Source of the DNA: Thermococcus litoralis DSM 5473
Lineage (GTDB): Archaea; Methanobacteriota_B; Thermococci; Thermococcales; Thermococcaceae
Direction: 5' to 3'
DNA length: 64,000 nucleotides
Assembly: GCF_000246985.2 (NCBI RefSeq)
Contig: NC_022084.1
Location: 1,064,191 to 1,128,190, forward strand
The position numbers and the translations under genes were made by a program. Positions within the stretch are counted from its first letter, which is position 1. Every line of letters begins with the position of its first letter. The notes under the pieces are model-generated. The model had not been told where the DNA came from and made no database searches. It saw only the letters and a list, made by a program, of their open reading frames with translations. Positions 8,043-18,688 of this stretch are shown piece by piece.

Positions 8043-8379
8043 ATGCCAATAGATTTAGAACGCCTAAGGGCCAATATTAAGGAATACATAGAAATGGGGG
8101 AAATAGCTTATAAGCAGAGAAAATATAACGCCTCTCTTATCCTATACTTTAAAGCTTTGGTAGGTATTTGCGATTATATAATTAAGAGGGACTTGAACGA
8201 GGAACCAGATAACCACACTCACAGATTTAGGATTTTGAGGGAGCACTACCCTGATCTATATAGGGTAGTGGATAAGTTCTTTTTCCTTTTACAGGGACAC
8301 ATATCAAACTACAGTTAGAAAAAGAGAAGTGGAGGGATTGAGGGATGCAGTCCTCAAACTTACCGACAGAATTGAATAG
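8043..8379 (+). pseudogene. HEPN-domain protein (toxin of HEPN/MNT pair), one-base frameshift
   Basis: The frame from ATG 8043 gives a helical HEPN-like protein (YIEMGEIAYKQRKYNASLIL...) to VVDKFFFL and would stop at 8318. In the next frame the sequence continues as YRDTYQTTVRKREVEGLRDA and ends at 8379. Removing one T from the TTTT run 8287-8290 joins them into a protein of about 111 residues that overlaps the nucleotidyltransferase start at 8345, the usual gene-pair geometry. HEPN toxins are RNases silenced by the partner MNT, often by AMPylation. The indel may be a sequence error, real inactivation, or slippage. Confidence 0.65.
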
Positions 8380-8950
8380 GCTCATGGAAACGGCCAAGAA
8401 GTTCAAAAAAACTCATAAGAAAGTCTTTGATATAGTCCTCTATGGGTCTTCAGTAAAGGGGAAAGGGGAGCCTAACGATTATGACTTTATGCTAATCCTG
8501 AGGAAGGCAAGGGAAGATGACCGTTTTGATTTAGCCTTTGAGTTCAAACAAAGGCTTTTGGACTTGGGCTTTCCTCATGATAAGCTAGACGTTAAGGCCC
8601 TTAACCTGGAGGATCTGTTTGATCCAAATTACCTAGCCTCCCCTGGAATTATCATAGAAGGGTTTTCCCTCACAAAGGGGAAGCCTATCCATGAGCTACT
8701 AAATGGTGAAAGCTACGCCCTCTTTGTCCTGGATGTGTCTAGGTTAGAGGGTAATGAGAAGACTAAGTTTCAATTTGCATTAAAAGGGAGAGACGGAAAG
8801 GGAGGCATTATAAAGGAGCTAAGCGGTAGGTACCTAGGCCCTTGGGTGGTGTTGGTTCCGATAGAGGAGGCATACAGGTTTAAGGAGTTCTTGGACTTTT
8901 GGGGAGTAAAGTTTGAGAGCTATTTAATGTTTGGAGTTAAGGGCCTTTAG
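8345..8950 (+). CDS. minimal-nucleotidyltransferase-type protein (antitoxin of HEPN/MNT pair)
   Basis: 201 residues. The nucleotidyltransferase motif is clear: VLYGSSVKGKG then NDYDFML, that is GS followed by D-x-D; a third acidic residue lies in KLDVKAL. Known MNT antitoxins AMPylate or bind their HEPN toxin. At about twice the size of minimal MNTs, it carries an extra C-terminal domain. After its stop, short open pieces up to 9018 (KIVKRRLESKRWIEL) look like a further tail in other frames, so the 3' end may also be frame-damaged. ATG 8345 follows GAGGG. Confidence 0.75.
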   Translation: MQSSNLPTELNRLMETAKKFKKTHKKVFDIVLYGSSVKGKGEPNDYDFMLILRKAREDDRFDLAFEFKQRLLDLGFPHDKLDVKALNLEDLFDPNYLASPGIIIEGFSLTKGKPIHELLNGESYALFVLDVSRLEGNEKTKFQFALKGRDGKGGIIKELSGRYLGPWVVLVPIEEAYRFKEFLDFWGVKFESYLMFGVKGL

Positions 8951-9022
8951 CCCGTGAGATGTTAGTAAGAACCTTGAAAAGATAGTTAAGAGGAGATTGG
9001 AGAGCAAGAGGTGGATTGAGTT

Positions 9023-9241
9023 ATGAAGGTTCGGTATGACCCAAAGGCGGATATCCTGTATATATTGATAAAAGAGGGAGAAGTTTTTGACACTGATGAG
9101 GTGGATGAGGACGTCTGGATAGAGTATGATGAAAACGGCAGAATAATGGGAATAGAGATATGGAATGCTGGCGAGAAAGTCATAATAAACGCTTTGAGGG
9201 AGATAGAGAAGTACACAAAAACTCAAAAGGCAAAAACCTAA
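9023..9241 (+). CDS. DUF2283 family protein
   Basis: 72 residues with the hallmark KVRYDPKADILYI at the start, and the ending V-W-I-E-Y-D-ENGRIMGIEIWNA. The family is small, widespread in archaea and bacteria, and commonly found beside toxin-like DUF4258 genes, so an antitoxin role is possible. No DUF4258 gene is present here; the neighbours are the HEPN/MNT pair and a VapBC pair. Biochemical function unknown. Confidence 0.8.
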   Translation: MKVRYDPKADILYILIKEGEVFDTDEVDEDVWIEYDENGRIMGIEIWNAGEKVIINALREIEKYTKTQKAKT

Positions 9242-9407
9242 AGATTTCTTCTAAACTTGCTCTCTTTAAACTCCCCAACTTCTTCTGAAGAGCTAAGGAG
9301 TATTGGCTTTTTTCAAGCGGTTTAATGTTTTATAATATATTGACCTCAATTCATCTAATGGAAAAATTTATCAATATTAGATGCAATACTTACGATTGGG
9401 TGATAAC

Positions 9408-9659
9408 ATGGGCATTCATGTTCAAACCGAGGTTGATGACGAGACCCATGAGGTTCTCAAGATGCTCGCCATCCTTAGGGACAAAAGTCTAAAGGAAATA
9501 GCAAGAGAAGCTTTGGAGAAATATGCAAAAGAGCACAAAAAAGAGGTTGAAAAGCTAATCCAGAAAGACCCGATTTGGAACACCATAGGAGTTTTGGAGC
9601 TTGAAGAAGATGCAAGCGAGAGGGAAGACTGGGGGACTGTGGAATGGCAAAGCGAGTGA
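9408..9659 (+). CDS. VapB-type antitoxin
   Basis: 83 residues. MGIHVQTEVDDETHEVLKML followed by LRDKSLKEIAREALEKYAKE is a strand plus helices typical of ribbon-helix-helix antitoxins, and the acidic tail would occupy the toxin. I placed the start at ATG 9408 because GGTGAT lies just before; an upstream in-frame ATG at 9381 has no such site. It overlaps the PIN toxin gene by 16 bases. Confidence 0.8.
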   Translation: MGIHVQTEVDDETHEVLKMLAILRDKSLKEIAREALEKYAKEHKKEVEKLIQKDPIWNTIGVLELEEDASEREDWGTVEWQSE

Positions 9660-10078
9660 AGCCAGAGCTGATTTACATGGACACGAGTGCAATGATAGCG
9701 CTAGCCAGCAGAACCGACAAAAATCACAAAAAAGCAAGAGAATTTTTTGAAAAATCTATTAGGGGCGGCATAAAGTTCGTTGTTGGCAGACCCGTGCTGG
9801 TGGAGTTCCTTAATGGAGTTTCAAAGAGGGTTAACAAGAAGACTGCGATTCAGCTTTATAAAAGCTACGCAAAGAGTAGGGTTGTGATAATTGAGAAAGA
9901 AAGGGAAGAAGATTGGGAAAAGGCTTGGGAGATATTTGAGAAGTATGAGGATCAGAACGGCATGGATGTCGTAGATTGCTTGAGCTTTGCTATAATGGAG
10001 AGGCTGAAAATCAGGGAGGCCTTTACTTTTGATAAAGACTTTGAGGTTTATGGGTTCAAGAGGCTACCGGATCGTTGA
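9644..10078 (+). CDS. PIN-domain toxin, VapC family
   Basis: 144 residues. The PIN core begins at LIYMDTSAMIALAS with the first aspartate at residue 13; G-R-P-V-L-V-E-F supplies the second acidic residue, and NGMDVVDCLSFAIM with TFDKDFEVYGF give the remaining ones. The acidic set is complete, so RNase activity is expected. It is coupled to the antitoxin upstream. A 260-base spacer follows with no gene other than AT-rich promoter sequence for the next pair. Confidence 0.85.
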   Translation: MAKRVKPELIYMDTSAMIALASRTDKNHKKAREFFEKSIRGGIKFVVGRPVLVEFLNGVSKRVNKKTAIQLYKSYAKSRVVIIEKEREEDWEKAWEIFEKYEDQNGMDVVDCLSFAIMERLKIREAFTFDKDFEVYGFKRLPDR

Positions 10079-10339
10079 TTTTTTTGAGATTGTTTAGAAG
10101 GAGTGGAATTAACCATAAAGTTCGTCACAAAGCTCCACCTTTAGCTCTTTTGCAGTTTTTGAGGTTTTTTAGGTGTTGGGACACTTCAATCTTGGCTCCC
10201 ACCTTTCCTCCCACTCTTTTTGATGGTTTTTCGCTATTCATAGCTTTGGGGCAAAATGTGATAATGCTTGGTTTAAATATATGAACTTTTTAACGGAAAC
10301 CTTTAAATATTGATGTTCAAACTTATTTTGGTGGGAAAA

Positions 10340-10600
10340 GTGGGAATAACGAAAGTTGATGAGAAAGGTAGAATACTGCTTCCAAAGGAAATCAGGAAAA
10401 AACTTAGGATAAAAAAGGGGGAGGAGTTTTTGATAACAGAACTGGACTATGAGACGATAATTCTGAAGCGTTTTGATGTAAAGAGCATGCTTCAAGAACT
10501 CGTAAAGAAGGCAGAAAAAGTAGACCTTGAAAAATTGGAAAAGGAAGTAGAGGATGAGGGGAACAGAATTGCCAGAAAAAAATACAAGATTTCTGATTGA
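10340..10600 (+). CDS. AbrB/MazE-type antitoxin
   Basis: 86 residues from GTG 10340, which follows GGTGGG. The swapped-hairpin domain reads GITKVDEKGRILLPKEIRKK then KKGEEFLI, followed by a long acidic helix. It is an antitoxin by domain and by overlap with the PIN gene downstream (the PIN start at 10554 lies inside it). It would bind both its promoter and the toxin. The promoter is AT-rich with TTTAAATAT near 10300. Confidence 0.82.
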   Translation: MGITKVDEKGRILLPKEIRKKLRIKKGEEFLITELDYETIILKRFDVKSMLQELVKKAEKVDLEKLEKEVEDEGNRIARKKYKISD

Positions 10601-10987
10601 TACAAACGTTTTTTTGTAGAGATAAAGAAGGGCTGGACAAAAACAACCGAGTTGCTACTTCACTTGCTTACTTCAGATTACGAGCTTGTGGGGAACGATG
10701 TGTTGCTTGCAGAGTACAGAAAATATGCTGAGGCTTTCGATGCTTTGAATTTCTTTGAATTCTTGAGGAAAAGGGTTAAAATCGTAAACCCATCAAGGGA
10801 AGAAATGCTAAAATGCTTAGATTATTTTCCATCAAATCAAGTAGCTGATGCCGTTCACGCTGCCACTTGTCTTAAGACCGGTGCAATTATAATAACCAAC
10901 GACAAGCACTTTGAAAAGATTGCGGAAAAGGGCTTAATCGAAGTGTGGAATATCAAGAAAGCCATAGAAGAACTCTTGGAAAAATAA
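10554..10987 (+). pseudogene. PIN-domain toxin, one-base frameshift in a T run
   Basis: ATG 10554 reads MRGTELPEKNTRFLIDTNVF and meets TAG at 10617. Adding one T to the run of seven (10609-10615) restores the frame: FFVEIKKGWTKTTELL, continuing to the stop at 10985-10987 with the PIN residues in VADAVHAATC and ITNDKHFEK. The repaired protein would be about 144 residues. Loss of this toxin is plausible as decay, since inactive toxins are tolerated while the antitoxin stays, but a sequencing error in a homopolymer explains it equally well. Confidence 0.7.
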
Positions 10988-10993
10988 AGGCTC

Positions 10994-11284
10994 TCACTCC
11001 TTCTCGCACTCACAAGGATTCTTCCCGCAGTAGGGGCAAACCCCAGGATACTTCTTCTTCGCCGCCTCCTCCACGTCGATTCCAGCTATGTTGGCTAAGC
11101 TCACAAGCCAAGCTAAAACGTCAGCAAACTCCTCTTCCATAGCTTTTCTATCCCCTTTCCTCAACGCCTCCGCTAACTCGCCTACTTCCTCAGTAAACCA
11201 GAGGAACGTCTTCTCCAAGCCCCTCTTCTCATCCCTGTGAAAGTAAAGTTCCCTAATAAGCTCTTGGAACTCCCTTATGTGCAT
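10994..11284 (-). CDS. MazG-like nucleotide pyrophosphohydrolase
   Basis: 96 residues, a single all-alpha NTP-PPase domain. The metal-binding signature is FTEEVGELAEAL followed by EEEFADVLAWL (E-E-x-x-E ... E-x-x-D). Such enzymes hydrolyse (d)NTPs to monophosphates and pyrophosphate, clearing damaged or excess nucleotides. The C-terminus has four cysteines (CPYCGKNPCEC), an unusual small zinc-like knuckle. It converges on the damaged PIN gene. Confidence 0.85.
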   Translation of the reverse strand: MHIREFQELIRELYFHRDEKRGLEKTFLWFTEEVGELAEALRKGDRKAMEEEFADVLAWLVSLANIAGIDVEEAAKKKYPGVCPYCGKNPCECEKE

Positions 11285-11483
11285 GGTCTCACCCCTATTA
11301 ACGGCTCGGGTTGAGTTGTCATCACCACTCAGCGCAATTCGCTCTCCTCATTGCCCGACTTTAAATTCTCGGGAGCCTTTTAAAGGTTAGCCGTTTTTGA
11401 TTGTTTTTCTTTTTGTGTAATTTCATGGAAAAAAATAGAAAAACATATAAAGGATGTGTGCGTATTCTATATCGAGGGATAGC

Positions 11484-12092
11484 ATGGAGAGGCACTATAC
11501 TCTAAAAGAAGCCTCAAAAATCCTTGGAGTCACTGTAAAAACACTTCAGAATTGGGACAAACAAGGGAAAATCAGGGTTGTCAGAACAGTTGGGGGTCGA
11601 AGAAGAATTCCAGAAAGCGAAATCAAGAGAATACTTGGGATTCAAGAGGAAAGGAAAACAATTGGATATGCAAGAGTCTCAAGCAGAACTCAAAAAGATG
11701 ATTTGAACAGACAAGTCCAAACGATAAAAGAATTCGCAAAAGAGAAAGGTTGGGACATTGAAATCCTCAAGGATATTGGCTCAGGGTTAAACGAAAAGAG
11801 GAAAGACTACCAGAAGCTCCTCAAAATGGTGACAAACAAGGAAGTCTCGAAAGTCATCATTACATACTCCGACAGGTTAACACGATTCGGTTTTGAAACT
11901 TTAAAAACGCTCTTCCAAGCCTTTGGAACAGAGATAATAGTAATCAATGGAGAACTTCAAAAAGAGCCAAGAGAAGAACTCATTGAAGACCTGATAGCAA
12001 TAATCTCGCACTTTGCTGGCAAGCTGTACGGAATGCGCTCCCGCAAGTATGAAGAGGTTGTGGAGAATGCAAAACAGCTCTTCCAAGAATGA
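11484..12092 (+). CDS. tnpA: IS607-family serine recombinase TnpA
   Basis: 202 residues, same architecture as the copy at 5151: N-terminal MerR-type HTH ([20 protein letters not shown]), then the resolvase domain [17 protein letters not shown] with the catalytic serine, and SDRLTRFGF. It aligns with the other TnpA along its whole length with many substitutions. ATG 11484 is the start that begins at the HTH. With a broken tnpB beside it, the element may still move but would lack TnpB-based retention. Confidence 0.9.
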   Translation: MERHYTLKEASKILGVTVKTLQNWDKQGKIRVVRTVGGRRRIPESEIKRILGIQEERKTIGYARVSSRTQKDDLNRQVQTIKEFAKEKGWDIEILKDIGSGLNEKRKDYQKLLKMVTNKEVSKVIITYSDRLTRFGFETLKTLFQAFGTEIIVINGELQKEPREELIEDLIAIISHFAGKLYGMRSRKYEEVVENAKQLFQE

Positions 12093-12775
12093 AACCATCG
12101 TCAGGGCGTACTCAATTCCTCTCCGGGCCAACGATGTTATTCTAAACTTTATTGAAGAGTATCACAACATGGCAAAGACTACACTCCAAGAAATTCTCAA
12201 TGCCAAAAAATTCACGAAGGTTGAAAGGAAACAACTCCGAGACACGCTTTTAGAGAACTGGAATTATGCTACCCACTACGTTGACTCCGCAATAAACCAA
12301 ATGCTTGGTCTTGTGAAATATAAAGGAGAAAGTGTTAAACGGTTCAAAAGATTTTAATAGGAAAATCTCAAAGTGGAATGCTCGTGAACTGCAAAGGCTA
12401 ATCGAGTACAAGACCAAATGGTTTGGTGTTCCTGTTGTTTATGTTAATCCGAGAAATTCTTCCCGCACTTGCCCCGCATGCGGGGGTCAGCTAATACCCC
12501 AAGAGGGGCGGTTAATGAAGTGCTCTAACTGCGGTTTGGTCGAGGATAGGGATTTTATTGCTGTCTTGAACCTTCGGATGTGGGGCTCGGGGGTTACCCC
12601 GAAAGGGTTGGAGGTTTCGAGGGCTGGAAAGCCCAATGAAGGGCCAATGAAGACCAATCCCTACGGGATTATTGCAATAGAAAAACAAAGAATTGGGATA
12701 AAATTCCACAAAATTACACTAACTTCCCCACAGGGAGAACCCCAAAACCCATTTAAGGTTGAAAGTATAAAATAA
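12067..12775 (+). pseudogene. tnpB: TnpB with internal deletion of the RuvC core
   Basis: ATG 12067 overlaps the end of tnpA and gives about 95 residues resembling the TnpB N-terminus (NWNYATHYVDSAINQMLGLV). Near 12335 the frame changes to LNGSKDFNRKISKWNARELQ, which corresponds to residues from about 294 onward in the copy-1 TnpB, then the zinc ribbon (CPACGG...CSNCGLVEDRDF). About 200 residues, including the first RuvC aspartate and the glutamate, are missing. The protein cannot be a nuclease. Confidence 0.8.
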
Positions 12776-12789
12776 CTTAGTGATGACTT

Positions 12790-13368
12790 ATGGGATTATT
12801 CTCCTTCGGCTCAAAAAAGAATAAGATCATAAAGATGCTCTCGGAGGGAGAGCTTGAGAAGATTCTCCACTCTGCAGCGAAAGACCCTAAATATGTAGAT
12901 GCCATAGTAGAGCTTCTCAACGAGGAAAATCCGGGGATAAGGGGAGATGCGCTTCTCCTCATTGGAGAGCTGATCATCAGGCATAAAGAGCTTATGATGC
13001 CTTATGTCGAAGAGGGACTCCCCCTAATTGTGCTCTCACTCATAAACGATCCCGATCCTTATGTTAAAGAAAACGCCATGCAGAGCTTTGAGACTATGCT
13101 GAGATACTTCCCATGGGTTGGGGAAAAGTTCAAGAATGAAATGACTTCTCTATTGCTTGAGATCCTCCAGACAGGAGATAAAAACAGAAAAGCCTTTGCG
13201 ATTCTAATGCTCGGAAGGCTTAAGGTGAAAGAAGCCCTTCCGGTAATAGAAGAGTTTAGAAACATCAGCGACACCGTAATTTTGCCTCTGGAAGGCATTA
13301 AATGGGTGCCTCTTGGAGAGATAGCCGAGAAAGTTATAAAAGAGCTGGGAGGTGAGGTGGATGATTAA
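12790..13368 (+). CDS. HEAT-repeat protein
   Basis: 192 residues with HEAT-type helical pairs, e.g. YVDAIVELLNEENPGIRGDA, then LPLIVLSLINDPDPYVKENA and GDKNRKAFAILMLGRL. Such scaffolds bind proteins or RNA; no catalytic motif is seen and the partner is unknown. ATG 12790 follows GTGATGAC. Its last bases overlap the start of the BofA-like gene, so the two are co-translated. Confidence 0.75.
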   Translation: MGLFSFGSKKNKIIKMLSEGELEKILHSAAKDPKYVDAIVELLNEENPGIRGDALLLIGELIIRHKELMMPYVEEGLPLIVLSLINDPDPYVKENAMQSFETMLRYFPWVGEKFKNEMTSLLLEILQTGDKNRKAFAILMLGRLKVKEALPVIEEFRNISDTVILPLEGIKWVPLGEIAEKVIKELGGEVDD

Positions 13369-13596
13369 TGTCCTAGTATTCATAATACTCTTAATAATTG
13401 CCGCGTTTATAGTGATCAAGCTGACCTTTGCTGTGCTTAGGTGGATGGCAATAAACGCTATAATAGGGCTAATCCTGGTGGGAATTCTAAACTATCTCGG
13501 AGTTAGCCACATAGAGCTCAACCTTATAAACTTCCTTATAATAGCCGTGGGTGGAATTTTGGGGTTTTTCTTTTGGCTTTTCTGTCCTTCCTTTAG
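13361..13596 (+). pseudogene. BofA-like membrane protein, probable one-base frameshift near the 3' end
   Basis: MINVLVFIILLIIAAFIVIK and two further hydrophobic segments (with LNYLGVSHIELN between) match the small SigmaK-processing-inhibitor BofA family found in many archaea; function in archaea is unknown. As written, the frame runs on to 13630 with an atypical tail (FWLFCPSFSLF). Adding one G to the GGGG run at 13561-13564 gives GGILGVFLLAFLSFL and a stop at 13594, the ending typical of the family. Starts at ATG 13361 behind GAGGTGG. Confidence 0.65.
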
Positions 13597-13673
13597 CCTT
13601 TTCCAAACCTTTATAAAGTCGAATTTTTAAAGGTGGTTGGGAGAGAGAAAATAAGTTGTTAGAGGTGATGTTC

Positions 13674-14921
13674 ATGTCTCACAAATCTGCTGAAATGTAC
13701 GAGCTTAAAAAGAAGGTAGAGGAGCTTAAGAAGATTCGAGGTCGAGGGACTGAGCTTGTCTCACTCTACATCCCTGCGGGCTATGACATAAACAAGGTCA
13801 TGCAGCAGCTTAGGGAAGAGTACGGCACGGCACAAAACATCAAATCAAAAACAACCCGAAAGAACGTTTTGGGAGCACTCGAAAGGGCAATGCAGCACCT
13901 TAAGCTTTACAAGCAAACTCCAGAGACGGGCTTGGCATTATTTGTGGGAAACGTCAGCGAACAGGAAGGAGTTACGGATATCCAGCTTTTCGCCATAATC
14001 CCACCGGAACCGCTAAACGTGAGGCTCTATCGATGTGACCAAACCTTTGTTACGGAGCCCCTTGAGGAGATGCTTCGAGTTAAAGATGCCTATGGCTTAA
14101 TAACGGTAGAGAAGAACGAAGCAACGATAGGCCTTCTGAGAGGGAAGAAGATAGAGGTCATTGAGGAGCTTACCTCCAACGTTCCCGGAAAGACAAGGGC
14201 TGGTGGTCAGTCTGCAAGGAGATATGAGAGAATTAGAGAGCAAGAGACTCATGAGTTCATGAAGAGGATTGGAGAGCATGCAACGAAGGTTTTTCTGCCC
14301 CTCCTTGAAAAAGGTGAGCTTAAGGGTATTATTGTTGGCGGTCCCGGACCTACAAAAGAGGAATTCGTTGAAGGCGACTACCTCCACCACGAGCTCAAGA
14401 AGAAGATTATAGGGGTAGTGGATATAAGCTATCACGGCGAGTATGGGTTGAGGGAGCTCGTTGAAAAGGCGAGCGACATACTGAAGGAGCACGAGGCAAT
14501 TAGAGAGAGAAAGCTCGTGCAGGAGTTCTTCAGACACCTGGTCAAGGACACGGGCTTGATAACGTATGGAGAAAAGGAAGTAAGAAAAGCTCTAGAGCTT
14601 GGAGCGGTTGATACTCTTTTGATAAGCGAGGGTTACGATAGAGTTCGCGTTAAGGCGAAGTGCAACCACTGCGGCTGGGAAGAGCTCAAGACTATGACCG
14701 AGAGTGAATACGAGATTTACAAGAAGAACCTTAAAACATGCCCCAAATGTGGAAGCCAAAATATAAGCTTTGAGAAGTGGGATGTTGCGGAGGAGTTAAT
14801 AAAAATGGCAGAGGAGATCGGGGCTGAAGTCGAAGTGATCTCCCTAGATACCGAAGATGGACAGCAGTTCTACAGGGCATTTGGTGGACTCGGGGCAATT
14901 TTAAGGTACAAGATTCAGTGA
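13674..14921 (+). CDS. prf1: peptide chain release factor aRF1
   Basis: 415 residues, full length. The stop-codon recognition motif NIKS is at 55-58 and the peptidyl-tRNA hydrolysis motif GGQ at 177-179. A zinc ribbon follows (CNHCGWEEL...CPKCG). It recognises all three stop codons at the ribosome and releases the nascent chain, working with ABCE1 in recycling. ATG 13674 lies 6 bases after GAGGTGATG; further in-frame starts upstream lack a ribosome site. Convergent with the aldolase gene, overlapping it by 21 bases. Confidence 0.95.
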   Translation: MSHKSAEMYELKKKVEELKKIRGRGTELVSLYIPAGYDINKVMQQLREEYGTAQNIKSKTTRKNVLGALERAMQHLKLYKQTPETGLALFVGNVSEQEGVTDIQLFAIIPPEPLNVRLYRCDQTFVTEPLEEMLRVKDAYGLITVEKNEATIGLLRGKKIEVIEELTSNVPGKTRAGGQSARRYERIREQETHEFMKRIGEHATKVFLPLLEKGELKGIIVGGPGPTKEEFVEGDYLHHELKKKIIGVVDISYHGEYGLRELVEKASDILKEHEAIRERKLVQEFFRHLVKDTGLITYGEKEVRKALELGAVDTLLISEGYDRVRVKAKCNHCGWEELKTMTESEYEIYKKNLKTCPKCGSQNISFEKWDVAEELIKMAEEIGAEVEVISLDTEDGQQFYRAFGGLGAILRYKIQ

Positions 14922-15788
14922 AGATAGAAGGTCTTTTATCTTCCCTTTAACCTCTTCTCCGTCCATCGTGTATGGGGGTCTTAGGATGGGCTTTATGGAG
15001 AAGCCCCTTATGCCCATTGCTATCTTTATTGCAGAGCCGAAGGAAGATGCGAGGTCGTAAACCTTTGAAATTTTGGCAAGCTTTCTGGCATATCCCATAG
15101 CTTTTTCAAAGTCCCTATCTTCAAAGGCTTTGTATAGGGCAAGATGGAGCTCCGGGGCAAAGTTTGCGCATGCCATTATCCCTCCGTCGCCTCCAAGAAG
15201 AAGCGTGTTGAGGAAATGCTGGTCTAAGCCTGTGAAAACCTTAAAATCCTTTCTTTCTCCTTTGACCTCAAATATGACATCTCTGACGTGGTTTATGCTG
15301 TCTATGGTTTCCTTTATGCCGGCTATGTTTGAGTACTCAGTGGCGAGCTTTTTGATGAGTGGAACGCTTAGAGGATTTGCACAGCCCGGGATGTTGTAGA
15401 GGATTATTGGGATATCTGTTTTCTCTGCTATTATGGAGTAGTGGTTAAAGAGTGCCTCATCACTGAGAGGACAGTAATAGGGGGGCGCTATAACCACATA
15501 ATCCGCTCCGATATCTTGGGCATGCTTAGTCAGCTCAACCACTTCAAAGGTGTTTGTTGAGGCTGTTCCTACCAGATAGAAAGTTGAGGTAACAATCTCT
15601 CTGCCCTTCTCTGCAAGAAGCTTTCTTTCCTCAAAATTGAGGCTCGTGAATTCGCCGGTTGTTGCGTTGATAAAAATTCCATTGACTCCAACTCTTTGAA
15701 GATAGTTTATGTGCTCCTCCAGTGCCTGAAAGTCTATTGAATAGTCTTCGTTGAAAGGTGTTACAAGGGGGACTATTACTCCTCTCAT
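14901..15788 (-). CDS. dihydrodipicolinate synthase / KDG-aldolase family protein
   Basis: 295 residues, a class I aldolase TIM barrel. Schiff-base lysine lies in [11 protein letters not shown], the proton-relay tyrosine in ILYNIPG, and the pyruvate carboxylate site in NATTGEF. Members condense or split pyruvate with an aldehyde (DapA, 2-keto-3-deoxygluconate aldolase, N-acetylneuraminate lyase). Thermococcales make little use of the DAP lysine route, so sugar-acid aldolase is as likely; the substrate cannot be settled from sequence. ATG 15788 follows GGTGGTT. Confidence 0.85.
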   Translation of the reverse strand: MRGVIVPLVTPFNEDYSIDFQALEEHINYLQRVGVNGIFINATTGEFTSLNFEERKLLAEKGREIVTSTFYLVGTASTNTFEVVELTKHAQDIGADYVVIAPPYYCPLSDEALFNHYSIIAEKTDIPIILYNIPGCANPLSVPLIKKLATEYSNIAGIKETIDSINHVRDVIFEVKGERKDFKVFTGLDQHFLNTLLLGGDGGIMACANFAPELHLALYKAFEDRDFEKAMGYARKLAKISKVYDLASSFGSAIKIAMGIRGFSIKPILRPPYTMDGEEVKGKIKDLLSSLNLVP

Positions 15789-15848
15789 AGAACCACCGAG
15801 ATAAATAGACATCGGAATATTTTAGGTTTGTGGAAAAAAGAAAAAGGC

Positions 15849-17816
<1,968 letters not shown>

Positions 17817-17853
17817 TTAAAAACTACCCGCTTTAAATTTGTCTGTGGTGGGC

Positions 17854-18141
17854 ATGAGGAGGATAGGCGAACACAAAGCCAAAAAGGGCCTTATAAGGTT
17901 TGAGATTGAAGAAGAGAGGGGCATTGCAAAGGATGTAAAGATCACTGGCGACTTCTTTATCTATCCTGAAGAAGTTATCGGCGAACTTGAGAGTACTTTA
18001 AAAGGAAAAAAGCTTGAGGAACTTGAGAAGGAGATAGAGGACTTCTTTGCAGTGAGGCTGGACATTGAGATGCCTTACATAAACGTTGAAGACTTTAAAA
18101 TTGCCCTCAAAAACGCTCTGCGTGGTGAAAATGAGGACTAA
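17854..18141 (+). CDS. lipoate-protein ligase C-terminal-domain-like protein
   Basis: 95 residues. KGLIRFEIEEERGIAKDVKI then GDFFIYPEEVIGELES matches the small accessory domain that in bacteria is the C-terminal part of LplA and in archaea is a separate protein (LplB) needed for lipoate adenylation. No catalytic LplA gene is in the window. ATG 17854 directly follows GGTGGG; a GTG/ATG 15 bases upstream is less likely. Overlaps the SpoIIM-like gene by 11 bases. Confidence 0.75.
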   Translation: MRRIGEHKAKKGLIRFEIEEERGIAKDVKITGDFFIYPEEVIGELESTLKGKKLEELEKEIEDFFAVRLDIEMPYINVEDFKIALKNALRGENED

Positions 18142-18688
18142 AATCTTTTATGCATTTCTTGGAATTTTCCTGGCTGGGGTTCTCTTTGGCATGGTGTTTT
18201 CCTTCTTAAGTCCAAACTCTGCGGAGAACCTATTCTCAAACCTCAGGCAGTTTTTTGGTGGGGCTATAGGAGAAAATACTGACAAGTTCAGCCTTTTCAG
18301 CTTTATATTTCTCAATAACTCAAGGGTCGCGGTAATATGCGCCCTTGGTGGAGTCCTTTTTGGTGTAGTTCCTGCAGGAATATTGTTCTTTAACGGCTTT
18401 ATAGTGGGGATAGTTATTCAGTACTTCAATGCGCAGGGAGAAAGTTTAGCGAAGATTCTTTTAGCTATTATTCCCCATGGGATGATAGAGATTCCGGCTT
18501 TTGCAGTTGCCGGGATGGGGGGAGTGGAGTGGTATCTTGAGATAATCAACGGAGAAGGAACCGTTGGAGAGAGGTTTTTAAGGGGATTTAAGAGGGCTAT
18601 GAGAATGCTTGCATTAGCGATTATAATGCTTCTAGCGGCGGCTTTTGTTGAGGCTTACATCACTCCGGCTATTGCTTCAGGCGTTTAA
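18131..18688 (+). CDS. SpoIIM-like (stage II sporulation protein M) membrane protein
   Basis: 185 residues with about five hydrophobic segments. FLAGVLFGMVFSFLSP, then FIFLNNSRVAVICALGGVLFG and IIPHGMIEIPAF match the archaeal SpoIIM family, integral membrane proteins related in name to the bacterial sporulation factor but of unknown role in archaea. ATG 18131 follows GGTGAAA inside the end of the previous gene. Its 3' end overlaps the convergent propeller gene by 20 bases. Confidence 0.8.
   Translation: MRTKIFYAFLGIFLAGVLFGMVFSFLSPNSAENLFSNLRQFFGGAIGENTDKFSLFSFIFLNNSRVAVICALGGVLFGVVPAGILFFNGFIVGIVIQYFNAQGESLAKILLAIIPHGMIEIPAFAVAGMGGVEWYLEIINGEGTVGERFLRGFKRAMRMLALAIIMLLAAAFVEAYITPAIASGV

Larger units (their letters stand above)
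11440..12778 (+). mobile_element. IS607-type element with deleted tnpB (copy 2)
   Basis: Intact serine recombinase, then tnpB lacking its centre. It fills the space between the MazG-like gene and the HEAT gene; exact ends are not visible. Related to, but clearly diverged from, copy 1 at 5112-7027, so this is not a recent duplication. Confidence 0.75.

Noticed and set aside
11356-11375. CCCGA...TCGGG hairpin upstream of IS607 copy 2 as an element end
   Set aside because: Five-base arms with no counterpart at copy 1; insufficient evidence.
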